Positions 1 to 9,621 are shown, numbered from the stretch's first letter. The stretch: 64,000 nucleotides of DNA from Blastopirellula sp. J2-11 (GCF_024584705.1 NZ_CP097384.1:434001-498000); one strand, 5' to 3'. Program-made: numbers and translations. Notes: a model not told the origin generated them from the sequence alone.

Positions 1-1844
1 GTGTCGATCACATCAAAGATCAGTCGACTGCGCGAAGCTTCCGCTTCTAGCCGCGACACGATCCGCACTTCGCCTGTTTGGGTGAACTTGATCGCATTGC
101 CCACGATGTTCAACAGCAATTGCTTTAGTCGCGGCGCATCGGTCAACACTTGCAGCGGGATGTCCGAATCCCAATGACGACGGATTTGGAGCTTCTTCTC
201 TTCAAATTTTGGTCGCAGTACCGAAATGACATCGGTCAGGATCTGTTGCGGAGAACAAGGCGCTTTTTCGATCAGCAGTTGACCCGATTCGATTTTCGAG
301 AGATCGAGAATTTCGTTGATCAACGCCAATAAATGATCTCCGCTGCTGCGAACCGTTTCGAGATATTCGCGACGATCCGCTTCGGTCGACTCGGCGTCGT
401 ACAACAGAAGATCGGTGAAGCCCATGATTCCGTTCAGCGGGGTGCGGATTTCGTGGCTCATGTTGGCCAGAAACTGGCTTTTGGCGTGATTGGCCGATTC
501 CGCTCTCTCCATCGCTTCGATCAGTTCTTCGGTGCGTCGAACTTGATCGGTAATGTCAATTTGCGTCGCGATGTAATTGCTGAGACGACCCTCTGGATCA
601 AAAACAGGTTCAATCTCGAGTGCGATCCAATAGGGATCTCCATCTTTGGCGTAGTTCAGCAGTTCGACTGAAACTTGCTCTTGTTTCTGTAACGCTCGTC
701 GGACTTTTTCAATCGTTTCCTGATTGGTCTCTGGGCCTTGCAGCAAGACTCCCGGTTTTCGCCCGATCACTTCTTCAGCGCTGTAGCCTGTCAACTGGGT
801 GAATGCGTTATTTACCCATTCGATCTCACCGGCCTGATTGGTGATCACGACCGAGTGACGCGTACTGCTGGCGACCAACGAAAGCTTTTTCACGGCGGTG
901 TGGTATTCGTTCAGTTCAGTTTGATCGATGCAGACACCGACCAGTTTTCGCGTTTTTCCGTCGTCGCTGGTAAGGAGCTTGCCATGCGACTGGATATAGC
1001 GAACCGTTCCGTTCTTCAGCGGGATTCGGTAGTTGACCGAGTAATTTTTTCCCTGGCTCACGCAGCATGCGGTCGCCGATCGCAGCTCTTCGCGATCGTC
1101 TTTGTGCAGCAAATCTATGAAGGAAGCAAGGGTAATGACGCCATCAGCCGCTTGGATTCCATGCATTTGCATCGCACGGTCATCGGCCTCGAACTGCTCC
1201 TTTTCGTTGTGCCAATGCCACACGCCGATGCTGCCGGCTTCCAGGGCGCAGTCGAGTCGTTCGTTGGCCGTTTGCAATTTTTGCCCTAACATCGCCATCG
1301 ACGGCAGCTTCAAGAGTTCTGGCATCAGCCGAATCAATACCAGGACCGTCGCCCATGAAACGGCTGCCGTCACTGCTTTGATCAAACCCGAGAACCGATA
1401 GACCGGCCACCAGAAAATGCCGGCTTCCACCAGGTGCCCGAAACCGCAGGCCATGATGAACGCCGCGAAGAGCCAGATAATTTTCGGAAACGGAAGATCT
1501 GGCCGTTGCCGTAGAAAGAACAGCAGCACGATCGGAATCGCGAAATAGGCGCCGAAAATCGCGGCGTCTGAAATGACATGCAGCCAGCCGGTCTCCAGCG
1601 TCCAACTGCCGCAGAACCAACGTGCCGGGTAATCGCTGGTATCAAACAGTTTGCTGAAGAAGCCCGCGAAAGTGTCGGCATGAAATTCACGCGCGCCTGC
1701 CGTCGCAGCGGCGTTCGACGTATCGCATTCAGGACCGGCGCAGCAAGTGGGCGGTACTGTTTCTGCCGACAGGAATTGAACGCAAGGAGCGAATCCCAGG
1801 ATCGTGCAAATCGTCAGCAAGATGACTCGAGTCGACAATGACAT
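1..1844 (-). CDS. Sensor histidine kinase with ETR1-like ethylene-binding domain (partial, C-terminus beyond window)
   Basis: The gene reads leftwards off the window edge; I translated it from an ATG at 1844. A signal-like N-terminus (about 1-27) leads into a Cys-containing extracytoplasmic stretch. Three membrane helices follow at about 88-165 and match the ethylene-binding domain of plant ETR1 and cyanobacterial Etr1: ISD at 91-93, YFAIP at 100-104, and FIMACGFGH at 129-137. The residues equivalent to the ETR1 copper ligands (Cys65, His69) are Cys133 and His137, and Asp25, Tyr32, Pro36 and Ile62 also have matches. Two PAS domains (about 190-440) precede the HisKA H-box MSHEIRTPLNG (His464) and the ATPase N-box (NIVGNAIKFT) close to position 90. 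A receiver domain may lie outside the window. The kinase assignment is certain; ethylene or Cu(I) binding is inferred from conserved residues. Confidence 0.93.
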   Translation of the reverse strand, partial: MSLSTRVILLTICTILGFAPCVQFLSAETVPPTCCAGPECDTSNAAATAGAREFHADTFAGFFSKLFDTSDYPARWFCGSWTLETGWLHVISDAAIFGAYFAIPIVLLFFLRQRPDLPFPKIIWLFAAFIMACGFGHLVEAGIFWWPVYRFSGLIKAVTAAVSWATVLVLIRLMPELLKLPSMAMLGQKLQTANERLDCALEAGSIGVWHWHNEKEQFEADDRAMQMHGIQAADGVITLASFIDLLHKDDREELRSATACCVSQGKNYSVNYRIPLKNGTVRYIQSHGKLLTSDDGKTRKLVGVCIDQTELNEYHTAVKKLSLVASSTRHSVVITNQAGEIEWVNNAFTQLTGYSAEEVIGRKPGVLLQGPETNQETIEKVRRALQKQEQVSVELLNYAKDGDPYWIALEIEPVFDPEGRLSNYIATQIDITDQVRRTEELIEAMERAESANHAKSQFLANMSHEIRTPLNGIMGFTDLLLYDAESTEADRREYLETVRSSGDHLLALINEILDLSKIESGQLLIEKAPCSPQQILTDVISVLRPKFEEKKLQIRRHWDSDIPLQVLTDAPRLKQLLLNIVGNAIKFTQTGEVRIVSRLEAEASRSRLIFDVID

Positions 1845-2242
1845 ACGCAGTGCGTGCAGAGGTACGTAGAACTCCAATGGAGATGGCCGAGTCCAAAATC
1901 TTACGTCGCCATTCTGCGCACTACGTTGAAATCCGTCGGAAATCCAGGGCTCCGGTTCTCAAGATAATAGCGTTGGGTTCGCTTGTTTCAGGTAGCACCA
2001 TTTCCACGGCCGGACAATTGGAAAATTCGCTTCGCCTGGCCTATTCGCCGCCCAGGAGAGTCATGCGCCAAGCATTGTGATTTTCCGCCGAATCGGAGAA
2101 ATCGCCGAGTTACTCGACCCGGTACGGCCAAAAATTTATGACGCTACCCAGGTCGGATTTCGCGGGCGACGCAATGTGTGCGGTCAGAAGCAGTAAAGCC
2201 GCAAAGAATATTGGGCGGAGAGGTCGATATCGTCAGCAGCCA
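1845..2242. other. Intergenic, no gene seen
   Basis: This gap of about 400 bases lies between the start of the histidine kinase and the end of the lipoprotein gene, both on the minus strand. Short open frames exist on both strands, but none has a ribosome binding site or recognisable protein. It must hold the kinase promoter; I could not pick out a convincing one. Confidence 0.5.
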
Positions 2243-2665
2243 TTACAGATCCCATTGCGGCAAAAGGTTGTCGCCGGCTTGGATGGATGCTTTGAGCTCC
2301 GATTTTTCGACAATCGCATAGCGGCCGCGCAAACGATCGGGACTGGGGCCACGGGCGTTGGGGTTTTTGGGCCAAATAATTGTGATGACATATTCGCCGG
2401 CAGGAGCTCCGTCGCCGCTGACGTAGGTGGTGACTTCAAACGACCCGTCTTCCGCTACTTTGGCGTAGGGTTTGTTTCCTTTCGTCATGCCGACATCCCC
2501 TTGAGGATGAAAGATAACCACCGCGCCGTACGCCGACTTTCCTTTCACGCTCACGCTGCCCGAAGTTGGATAAACCGGCGTCTCTTGCCAGGCGGGTTTC
2601 GACGAACAGGCGGAGCAAGCGACGCAGATTGCCGCAAGGAGCCAAGCAAATTCTCGTTTGTTCAT
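2243..2665 (-). CDS. Small secreted or lipoprotein with carboxypeptidase-regulatory-like fold
   Basis: A 140-residue protein with an N-terminal hydrophobic segment and a Cys-rich end (C14, C17, C20) that could be a lipid attachment site, although no lipobox fits perfectly. The body (from YPTSGSVSVKGK) has the G-x-V-x-x-G-K pattern of the small beta-sandwich proteins that commonly follow DUF1559 genes in planctomycetes. It contains GEYVITIIWP near the C-terminus, as in carboxypeptidase-regulatory-like domains. It starts 50 bases after the DUF1559 gene on the same strand, so co-transcription is likely. Function unknown; probably a cell-surface protein. Start ATG at 2665 has only a weak GAGA upstream. 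Confidence 0.82.
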   Translation of the reverse strand: MNKREFAWLLAAICVACSACSSKPAWQETPVYPTSGSVSVKGKSAYGAVVIFHPQGDVGMTKGNKPYAKVAEDGSFEVTTYVSGDGAPAGEYVITIIWPKNPNARGPSPDRLRGRYAIVEKSELKASIQAGDNLLPQWDL

Positions 2666-2715
2666 AATCTCGAAGTAACCTTTTTTTCCGAAGGTACTGA
2701 AAGCTGCTCATTCCG

Positions 2716-3624
2716 CTAGTTAAACGGCGAAGGGATGACTTCTCCGTCCGCGGGATCGATCAACTTGTAGACGGTGCCGACCGGCACGGTTTCCGCCAGA
2801 AATTGCACCGAACCGTCTCCCATCAACACTTCGGCTCCTCCAGGATGAAACGAGTAAATTCCTTCTCCATTGGCGCAGTTCAACGGGCAAGGCCCAGGCG
2901 ACATCAATCCGTCATACGAATAGCCGGTATAGAAGATGCGCTGAGGGGCGGCCCAGACTCCCCATTCTTTGAAATATTCTTTCGTAAATGTCTCTTGCTG
3001 CTTTCCGCCGGCCCAAAAATCGGGACGTCCTCCCAGCTCGGAGACGCAAATCGTATTGGTCAATCCGTCGGTTACGTCACGGGGTTTGCCGTTTGCATCA
3101 TGCAGCATGCCGTTGGCGGTCTCCGGAGTGACTTGCACATTGTCCCAATAGCCGGCTAGCACCGTGTAGTCGCCTGACATGCTCTTTGTTGTCGCGCTCC
3201 ATTGGTCATTCTCGATCAGCTGCGAGCCGCTTGGATCTGAGGGACATGCAAAGACCTCGATCTCGATTTGACTGATCGGTTCATTGACCGTGTCAAAAAA
3301 GGAAACGTCAAAGTCATACTGATCTTGGATATTGCCAAGTTCGAGAAATGGGGCGAGCAGAATGCACCATCCATGCGTAATGCGATCTGGCGAAGTTCCC
3401 CAGCGAACCCGGCTCGGAGGAAAGCGTTGGTGACTGTCCAGGTAGGTATGCAGTCCCAGACCGATCTGTTTTAGATTATTGGAGCATTGCATCCGCCGCG
3501 CCGCTTCGCGCGCTTGTTGCACCGCTGGCAATAACAAGCCGATCAACGCACCGATAATCGCGATGACCACTAACAATTCGACCAAGGTAAAACCACTTCG
3601 AGGAACGGAGCGATAAGTTTTCAC
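2716..3624 (-). CDS. DUF1559 prepilin-type protein
   Basis: 302 residues, starting at GTG (3624). The N-terminus has the type IV prepilin/pseudopilin signature [20 protein letters not shown] followed by the planctomycete-typical [18 protein letters not shown]. The C-terminal H-X9-DG motif is intact ([12 protein letters not shown]). This is the DUF1559 (SBP_bac_10) family, greatly expanded in planctomycetes and presumably cleaved by a prepilin peptidase and assembled or exposed at the cell surface. It probably forms a transcription unit with the downstream lipoprotein gene. Specific role not known. Confidence 0.95.
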   Translation of the reverse strand: MKTYRSVPRSGFTLVELLVVIAIIGALIGLLLPAVQQAREAARRMQCSNNLKQIGLGLHTYLDSHQRFPPSRVRWGTSPDRITHGWCILLAPFLELGNIQDQYDFDVSFFDTVNEPISQIEIEVFACPSDPSGSQLIENDQWSATTKSMSGDYTVLAGYWDNVQVTPETANGMLHDANGKPRDVTDGLTNTICVSELGGRPDFWAGGKQQETFTKEYFKEWGVWAAPQRIFYTGYSYDGLMSPGPCPLNCANGEGIYSFHPGGAEVLMGDGSVQFLAETVPVGTVYKLIDPADGEVIPSPFN

Positions 3625-4028
3625 AGGATGGCTGCCTTAGGATTCGAGGGATGAAAGTCGAGGCGGGCGTCAACGAGAGGTGAGCTCGCACAATATCCAG
3701 AGCCCATTCCAAGTAGGGAGGTCGCGACACACAAAAAGAGCGTAAAAGCGATCCAAACAGGTCAATTTGATACTGAATCTCATGAACGTTAGTGGGATTC
3801 TATCAAAGAATTCACGTAATGCAAGCACGAAGAGGGGGCTGTTCGCGGCCATGCTGCTGGCCGAAATTGCCCGGTGGATCAGAAGATCGAGCGCCAATTC
3901 ATTGCGGCGACTGCTGCTTCGGACCGGTAAGAAAAGGGGATGGAAAAGTTTGATCCGGCAAGCACGGCGCATTGATCGCGCAAAAGGAGACGCTTGGCGG
4001 AGAACTTGCTGGGAGCGTCTATATCCCT
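3625..4028. other. Intergenic, no gene seen
   Basis: This 400-base gap lies upstream of the DUF1559 gene and downstream of the DinB-like gene. Short frames on either strand (for example 3767-4039 plus) have unusual composition and no homology I recognise. It probably carries the DUF1559 promoter on the minus strand. Confidence 0.5.
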
Positions 4029-4535
4029 TTACGCAATAATCTCACGCGACCAATAGACAAAGTCTGTCGCCGCCGGCTCGCCTCCCACCATTTTGACCAG
4101 CATTGCGACCTGGCCGCGGTGATACCAACTGTGGCCGAAGAGCTGCGTGACGCTGTCGCCGATCATGCTGCGGCAAGGACCGGCGTCGCTGCTGACGTAT
4201 TCAAAGTATCCTTCCAATTCGGCGTCCTCTTCCAAGCTCCCCAGATAGCTTTCCCATAGTTGATGCGAAGCGGCCAGCTCGGCGGACAAGGTTTCCAGCG
4301 TCCAGTCGTCCGGAAAAAAGGTGGTGTGCAAGTCGAGCGCTCGCCCGAAGCGGACCATCCATTTGTGACGCGCTACCGCCAAGTGAGCCATGATGCGAAT
4401 CGCTTTTTTAAACTCCGGCTCTTCCTGCTTTTCGGCAGGAACCGCTCTCAGCGAAGCCAACGTCTTGGCATGAGCGTCTTGCTCATACTGAAGCCAGCGA
4501 ATCGCCTGGTCAATGAAGATACGCGACATCGGCAT
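4029..4535 (-). CDS. DinB-like four-helix protein
   Basis: About 168 residues. The helical pattern, the conserved metal-type histidines (HLAVARHKWM early and GHSWYHRGQVAMLVKMVGG near the C-terminus) and the length fit the DinB/YfiT-like superfamily, whose members bind a metal with three His and include thiol-dependent transferases. I chose the ATG at 4535 (MPMSRIF), which has an AGGAA just upstream; the ATG at 4529 is equally possible. A longer frame up to 4601 would overlap the end of the PQQ gene and lacks support. It lies 23 bases after that gene on the same strand. Substrate unknown. Confidence 0.82.
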   Translation of the reverse strand: MPMSRIFIDQAIRWLQYEQDAHAKTLASLRAVPAEKQEEPEFKKAIRIMAHLAVARHKWMVRFGRALDLHTTFFPDDWTLETLSAELAASHQLWESYLGSLEEDAELEGYFEYVSSDAGPCRSMIGDSVTQLFGHSWYHRGQVAMLVKMVGGEPAATDFVYWSREIIA

Positions 4536-4558
4536 CGGATTCCTAACAGGGTGAAGGA

Positions 4559-5881
4559 TTACTGCTGCGCGAGACAATAAAGATGCGTCGAAGTTCGCCA
4601 ATAGATCCGGCCATCGACGATCACCGGACTAGCGAAACCGGCGCCCGAGAGTTTGCCAGAAGAGACTAATTCAAACTCTGGGCCCGCTTTTAGGATGAAC
4701 AATTCCCCTGCTTCATTGGGAATGTAAATCAGATCGCCGATCAACGTTGGCGACGCGAAAAAATCGCCGCCTAGACGCTTTTTCCAATGCTCGTCTCCTG
4801 TTGCCGCATTGTAACAAACGGCGACTCCGTCATCCCCAAACGCATAGACATAGTCGCTGTCGACCATCAGCGTGGGGACATAAACTTTCTTTTGGGCCTC
4901 CCAAATCAAATGTGACGGGTCCAGTTCTCCCTCGCCGTCGACTCGCAGGGCGATAATCAAGTGTTCCGGATTTCCGCCGCTGGCGTAGACCACGTCACCG
5001 AGAACCTGGGGCGTATTCACGGTCGTTCTCGAAAGTCCCTGATAGCTCCAAAGAAGCTCACCGCTTTGCGGGTCATATCCGGTGATGCGATTCTGGCCGC
5101 CCAGAATCAATTGAGGCTTTCCGGCAATTTCTGCGATCGTAGGCGTCCCATGGCTGTACTCGTCAGGACGCGCCGTTCGCCAGATAATTTCTCCCGTGGC
5201 TCGATCAAGCGCCGCGAGAAAGCCTGGTCCTTCGCAGTCGGCTTGCACGATCAGCAGTGACTCGAAAATCAGCGGTGAGGCGCCATATCCATCCTGACTG
5301 CGAAATGGACCTGCCTCTTGTTGCCACAAGATCTTCCCTTCCGGAGAAATGGCGCTCACCCAGATCCCATCGTTGATCATGAACACCGTAAAGATATTGG
5401 TTCCGTCAGTCGCCGGGCTGGGGGACGCTTGAGAATTGATCGGGTTCATCCGCATGAAATCGCCTTCATGCACCTGAGTCGACCAGAGGTTCTCACCGGT
5501 GTTGGCGTCGAATGCGAGCAACGATTGCGTTGACGCCGTCTCGTCCGCCGTCGTCAAATAAAGTTTTCCCCCCCACAAAATCGGCGTCGAATGCCCGCGG
5601 CCGGGAATTTCGGTTTTCCAGAGGACCGCTTGTTCCTTGATTTCGGTCGGGGGAGTTGGCCCGGACGCATGATTATTGTGCGTGATTCCCTGCCACCACG
5701 GCCAATCAGCTGCGGAAACCGAGATTGACGAAGCCTGACTCACGTACTCGGCGTTGCGGCGAATCTCCTCGACCGGCGGAACTCGCATATCGAGCACGGG
5801 CTGCCGTGGAGGTGTCGGAGAGCATGCAAAACTTACAGACAAGACAAGCAAGGAAAAGAGGAAGCGAAGAAAAGGTTTCAT
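4559..5881 (-). CDS. PQQ-type beta-propeller lipoprotein (paralogue 1)
   Basis: 440 residues. A hydrophobic N-terminus ends in FACSPTPP, consistent with a lipoprotein signal. The rest consists of PQQ/WD-like repeats with recurring motifs such as LLAFDANTGENLW, LAALDRATGEIIW and AVCYNAATGDEHW, predicting an eight-bladed-type propeller. Such planctomycete proteins are generally secreted and of unknown function; no PQQ dehydrogenase catalytic site is evident. The ATG at 5881 has GGGAG nine bases upstream. The next gene upstream (6117-7400) is a close paralogue with the same domain order and the same C-terminal YCLAQQ, so this is a recent tandem duplication. Confidence 0.93.
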   Translation of the reverse strand: MKPFLRFLFSLLVLSVSFACSPTPPRQPVLDMRVPPVEEIRRNAEYVSQASSISVSAADWPWWQGITHNNHASGPTPPTEIKEQAVLWKTEIPGRGHSTPILWGGKLYLTTADETASTQSLLAFDANTGENLWSTQVHEGDFMRMNPINSQASPSPATDGTNIFTVFMINDGIWVSAISPEGKILWQQEAGPFRSQDGYGASPLIFESLLIVQADCEGPGFLAALDRATGEIIWRTARPDEYSHGTPTIAEIAGKPQLILGGQNRITGYDPQSGELLWSYQGLSRTTVNTPQVLGDVVYASGGNPEHLIIALRVDGEGELDPSHLIWEAQKKVYVPTLMVDSDYVYAFGDDGVAVCYNAATGDEHWKKRLGGDFFASPTLIGDLIYIPNEAGELFILKAGPEFELVSSGKLSGAGFASPVIVDGRIYWRTSTHLYCLAQQ

Positions 5882-6116
5882 CAAGCGTTACTCCCAGTCG
5901 ACAAGATACCCCCCGTCATCGTATCGGGAATGTGAAGGAGAAGAAATTGGTATGACTTTCTACGCGGGATCCGGCGCCTAGATCTTCCGCCATCCTCCTC
6001 GAAAAAAGCGTCAGGAGCAAATCGCACGCGTGTTGAAGTCAGCTCTCTATTTGTGACGCGACGCTGTCGACGTTCCGGCTCGTAACAAAGTTGGTCGATT
6101 TCGCCGAGGAAGAGGA

Positions 6117-7400
6117 TTATTGCTGCGCGAGACAATAGAGATGGTCCGAGGTTCGCCAATAGATTCGACCGTCGACGATGACCGGACTGGCGAACCCGGC
6201 GCCGGTTAGCTTGCCGGACGAAACTTGCTCAAATTGGGGGCCCGTTTTCAAAACGAACATTTCTCCTGCTTCATTGGGAACGTAAATCAGATCCCCGATC
6301 AATGTCGGAGAAGCGCTGAAGTCTCCTCCTAGACGCTTCTTCCAATGTTCGTCGCCGGTTTCCGCGTCGTAACAGACGGCGACCCCGTCATCACCAAACG
6401 CATAGACGCAATCGCGATCGACCAAAAGAGACGGCACGTAAACTTTCTTTCGCGCTTGCCAGATCACATCGGACTGGTCGAGTTGGCCCGAGCCATCTGC
6501 GCGGATCGCGATGACAAAGTGATCCGGATACCCGCCGCTGGCGTAGACCGTGTCGCCGACCACTTGCGGCGTATTGGCGGTCGTTTCTGAGAGGCCAGCA
6601 AAGTACCAAATCGGTTCCCCGGTGTTCGGATCATAGCTGTCGAGACGATCTTGTCCACACAGGATTAACTGGGGACGTCCCGCAATGGTAGCGATGGTCG
6701 GCGAACCATAGCTGTTGCCGTTGGGGCGCGAAGTTCGCCAGACGATTTCGCCGGTGCCGCGATCGAGCGCCGCAACAAAGCCCGAACCTTCGCAGTCGGC
6801 CTGAACGATCAATAGCGACTCATAGATCAGCGGCGAACTTCCAAAGCCGTGCTGACTACGGAAGGGCCCGGCCTGCTTTTGCCACAATATTTTTCCTTCC
6901 TGCGAAACGGAGGTCGCCCAGATTCCCTCATTGACCATGAACAAAGTGTAGATATTGGTTCCGTCGGTCGCCGGAGTCGCCGAAGCATGGGAATTTTTCT
7001 GGTGCTTATTCATGAATTTCCCTTCATGCACCGGAATCGCCCAAAGCTTGTCGCCGGTCACCGCGTCAAACGCGAGCAGCGATTGAGTTTGCGCCGATTC
7101 GTCCGCCGTGGTCAGATAGAGTTTCTCCCCCAATAAGATCGGCGTCGAATGGCCAAGGCCGGGGATTTCGGCCTGCCAGAGGATCGATTGTTCGTTGATA
7201 TCCGTCGGCGGAGTCAGTCCAACGGCATGATCGTCGCGGGTTAGTCCCCGCCACCAGGGCCAATCGGCGGCCGAAACGGAGATCGGCGGCGCCTGACTTC
7301 GCAACTCGCCGGTATGGCGGATTTCTTGCACTGGCGGCGGCGGCGAACATGCCCAAGTGACCGGCAAAACGAAAGCGAGAAAGAGAAAATAATGTCTCAT
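6117..7400 (-). CDS. PQQ-type beta-propeller lipoprotein (paralogue 2)
   Basis: 427 residues from the ATG at 7400 (MRHYFLFLAF), chosen because the signal peptide begins there; an in-frame extension to 7436 adds only 12 polar residues. The lipoprotein-like end is VTWACSPPPP. The propeller repeats align along the whole length with the gene at 4559-5881, including PISVSAADWPWW near the N-terminus and the shared C-terminal LYCLAQQ. About 230 bases separate the two copies. Function unknown, extracytoplasmic. Confidence 0.93.
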   Translation of the reverse strand: MRHYFLFLAFVLPVTWACSPPPPVQEIRHTGELRSQAPPISVSAADWPWWRGLTRDDHAVGLTPPTDINEQSILWQAEIPGLGHSTPILLGEKLYLTTADESAQTQSLLAFDAVTGDKLWAIPVHEGKFMNKHQKNSHASATPATDGTNIYTLFMVNEGIWATSVSQEGKILWQKQAGPFRSQHGFGSSPLIYESLLIVQADCEGSGFVAALDRGTGEIVWRTSRPNGNSYGSPTIATIAGRPQLILCGQDRLDSYDPNTGEPIWYFAGLSETTANTPQVVGDTVYASGGYPDHFVIAIRADGSGQLDQSDVIWQARKKVYVPSLLVDRDCVYAFGDDGVAVCYDAETGDEHWKKRLGGDFSASPTLIGDLIYVPNEAGEMFVLKTGPQFEQVSSGKLTGAGFASPVIVDGRIYWRTSDHLYCLAQQ

Positions 7401-7552
7401 AGGGCGTTTCTCGGAGTCGGAAAGGAATGCGATCATCGTATCGCGAATTCGAATGTGAAGAAATCCGCGTGGCTTTGATCGCCCAACTCGGGCATAATGC
7501 GCAGGATAGAGCGTTTGTATGCCTGCATTCTGTATGGAGAGGAGTTCCGCTG

Positions 7553-9223
7553 ATGTTTTCGCAAACTCGCTGGATCACGCTGCTGCTGGTGCTTTTGATC
7601 GCCGCGCCGCTGTGGGCCCAAGCCGAAGGTCAAGCCGATCTCGACAAAGCGGTCGATCTCAAGCTGTCGGCCGAATCGGTGGATGACTTGGAAAAAGTGA
7701 TCACCCTCAGCGAGTCCGCTTTGGAAAAAGGCTTGACGGACGATGACCAAGCGTTCGCCAAGCAACTGCTGACGTCGGTGCTGTATCAACGCGCCCAGAC
7801 GATCGCCGCAGGAATCTTTGAGCGACAGCCGCCGGTCGCCCAATGGAAAGAGCTGCGCGACAAAGCGCTGGCCGACGCCAATCGAGCGCTGAAAGTCGAT
7901 CCGACATTGGGGGAAATGCAATTGCTGAAATCGCGTCTGCTAATGCTGCCTGACGGCGACAAAGCCGAAGCGAAAAAGGCGCTGGAGGCAGCGATCGAAA
8001 ATTTGACCGAAGACGATCAGCAGCTTTCCAAAGCGATCATGATGTCGGCCACGTTAGAAGAGGATCCGGCGCTGCAGATCGAAAAGCTGACCAAAGCGGT
8101 CAAAACCGATCCGGACAACGTCGACGCGCTCAAGCTGCGCGGCGTGTTGTACATGCAGCAAGAGGATTTCGAGAAAGCTTCGGCCGACTTGAAGCAGGTA
8201 ATGGAAAAGAATCCGAACGACGTCGCAGTGTTGCAAGCCTACGCTGATACGCTGGCCGGCATGAAGAAATTTGACGAAGCGATCGCGCTGCTCGACAAAA
8301 CGGTCGCCGAGCATCCTGGTTCGCCGGTCGGCTATTTACTGCGAGCTCGCCTGAAGGTGCTGTCCGAAGATTCGGAAGGCGCTATTCAAGACTTGGATCA
8401 GGTCCTCGCGTTCATTCCCCGTTCGGTTCCGGCTTTGATGATGCGGGCCCGGCTTTACATCGACCTGGATCGCCCTGCCGACGCCGAGCAAGATCTCGAT
8501 CGGATCTTGAGCATCGAAGCGAACCTGCCGGATGCCATCATCCTTCGCAGCGTTGTTTTGACGCAGCAAGGAAAGTTTGGTCAGGCGATCAAAGATTTGG
8601 AAAATTTGCTCCAGCGAGATCCGCAAAACGAATCGATCCTGATTCAGATCGGAATGATCTACAACTCGGATGGCCAGCCCCGCAAAGCGATTCAGATTTT
8701 CGACACGGTGTTGAAAAAGTCGCCCGATAGTTGGCAGGCGCTGAGCGGCCGCAGCAACGCCCAGTTGTCGATCGGTGAGCAGAAAGCGGCGATCGAAGGT
8801 TACGAGCAAGCGCTCAAGCTGCAACCAAAAGACGATCATATTTTGAACAACTTGGCCTGGGTCTTGGCGACTTCGCCGCAAGATGATCTACGGAATGGGC
8901 AGCGCTCGCTGGAGTTGGCGAAGCAAGCCTGTGAAGTGACCAAGTACGAAGCTCCGCATATCCTCAGCACGTTGGCCGCCGCGCATGCGGAAGTCGGCGA
9001 TTTTGACGAAGCGAAGAAGTGGGCGCAAAAAGCGGTCGACAAGGGAACCGATGAAGATATCATCGGGCACCTGAAAGAAGAGTTGGCCAGCTACGAGCAG
9101 AAAAAGCCATGGCGTGAAAAGCAGGAGACGGAAGAGAAGAGCGTTGAAAAAGAGAAGCCTGCCGTCAAGGATAACAAAGAAGAAGCGGCCGAGCCAAAGG
9201 CCGACAAGCAAGCGGGCGAGTAA
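7553..9223 (+). CDS. Secreted tetratricopeptide-repeat protein
   Basis: 556 residues. I placed the start at the ATG at 7553, which has GGAGAGGAG upstream and begins a clear signal peptide (hydrophobic core LLLVLLIAAPLWAQA); the frame is open further upstream without support. At least eight TPR units follow, for example in VDALKLRGVLYMQQEDFEKA, AVLQAYADTLAGMKKFDEA and SWQALSGRSNAQLSIGEQKA. The C-terminal 40 residues are a charged Lys/Glu tail (KKPWREKQETEEK onwards). TPR arrays mediate protein-protein contacts; this one presumably acts in the periplasm. It is divergent from the PQQ gene at 7400 and is followed after 38 bases by the pterin dehydratase gene. Confidence 0.93.
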   Translation: MFSQTRWITLLLVLLIAAPLWAQAEGQADLDKAVDLKLSAESVDDLEKVITLSESALEKGLTDDDQAFAKQLLTSVLYQRAQTIAAGIFERQPPVAQWKELRDKALADANRALKVDPTLGEMQLLKSRLLMLPDGDKAEAKKALEAAIENLTEDDQQLSKAIMMSATLEEDPALQIEKLTKAVKTDPDNVDALKLRGVLYMQQEDFEKASADLKQVMEKNPNDVAVLQAYADTLAGMKKFDEAIALLDKTVAEHPGSPVGYLLRARLKVLSEDSEGAIQDLDQVLAFIPRSVPALMMRARLYIDLDRPADAEQDLDRILSIEANLPDAIILRSVVLTQQGKFGQAIKDLENLLQRDPQNESILIQIGMIYNSDGQPRKAIQIFDTVLKKSPDSWQALSGRSNAQLSIGEQKAAIEGYEQALKLQPKDDHILNNLAWVLATSPQDDLRNGQRSLELAKQACEVTKYEAPHILSTLAAAHAEVGDFDEAKKWAQKAVDKGTDEDIIGHLKEELASYEQKKPWREKQETEEKSVEKEKPAVKDNKEEAAEPKADKQAGE

Positions 9224-9261
9224 CCACGAAACTCGAAGCAAGTGTCGGAAGGAGGCATGTG

Positions 9262-9621
9262 ATGGAAATCTTAGAATCGAATCAACTGGTTCAAAAGAAG
9301 TGTAAACCGTGCGAAGGGGGTGTGGAGCCTTGTTCGCTGAGCGAAGCCAATAGTCAACTCGCCCAACTCAACGGTTGGCAGTTGAGCAACGATGGCCAAC
9401 GGATTCGCAAAAACTGGACGGCAAAAAACTTTATGGCCGGCATGAAGTTCTTCAATCAAGTCGCCGAAATCGCCGAAGCGGACGGCCACCATCCCGATTT
9501 GCATATCGAAGGATATCGCAACGTCTGGATCGAACTTTGGACGCATGCAATCGGCGGATTGAGCGAGAATGATTTCATTTTAGCGGCCAAAATTGACGAA
9601 GTGCCGATCGATTTAAAGTAA
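9262..9621 (+). CDS. phhB: Pterin-4a-carbinolamine dehydratase
   Basis: 119 residues. The family signature GHHPDLHIEGYRNVWIEL is present, with the catalytic His pair in HHP and the third active-site His in LWTHAIGG. The enzyme dehydrates 4a-hydroxytetrahydropterin to quinonoid dihydropterin in recycling of the aromatic amino acid hydroxylase cofactor; some bacterial homologues are moonlighting or serve molybdopterin metabolism. The N-terminal CKPCEGG extension is common in bacterial members. Start ATG at 9262 follows GGAAGGAGG at good spacing. No hydroxylase gene is visible in the window. Confidence 0.95.
   Translation: MEILESNQLVQKKCKPCEGGVEPCSLSEANSQLAQLNGWQLSNDGQRIRKNWTAKNFMAGMKFFNQVAEIAEADGHHPDLHIEGYRNVWIELWTHAIGGLSENDFILAAKIDEVPIDLK

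Noticed and set aside
3767-4039. Possible 90-residue basic protein on the plus strand
   Set aside because: Overlaps the DinB-like gene, no ribosome binding site, composition typical of a chance frame.
4536-4601. Longer start for the DinB-like protein
   Set aside because: The extra residues overlap the PQQ gene end and mirror that gene's duplicated 3' end; the ATG at 4535 has its own AGGAA.
5882-6159. Minus-strand frame sharing the MANxxxSLLSRAA start with the frame above the DinB gene
   Set aside because: Both starts are read from the conserved end of the PQQ paralogues in another frame; they have no ribosome binding site.
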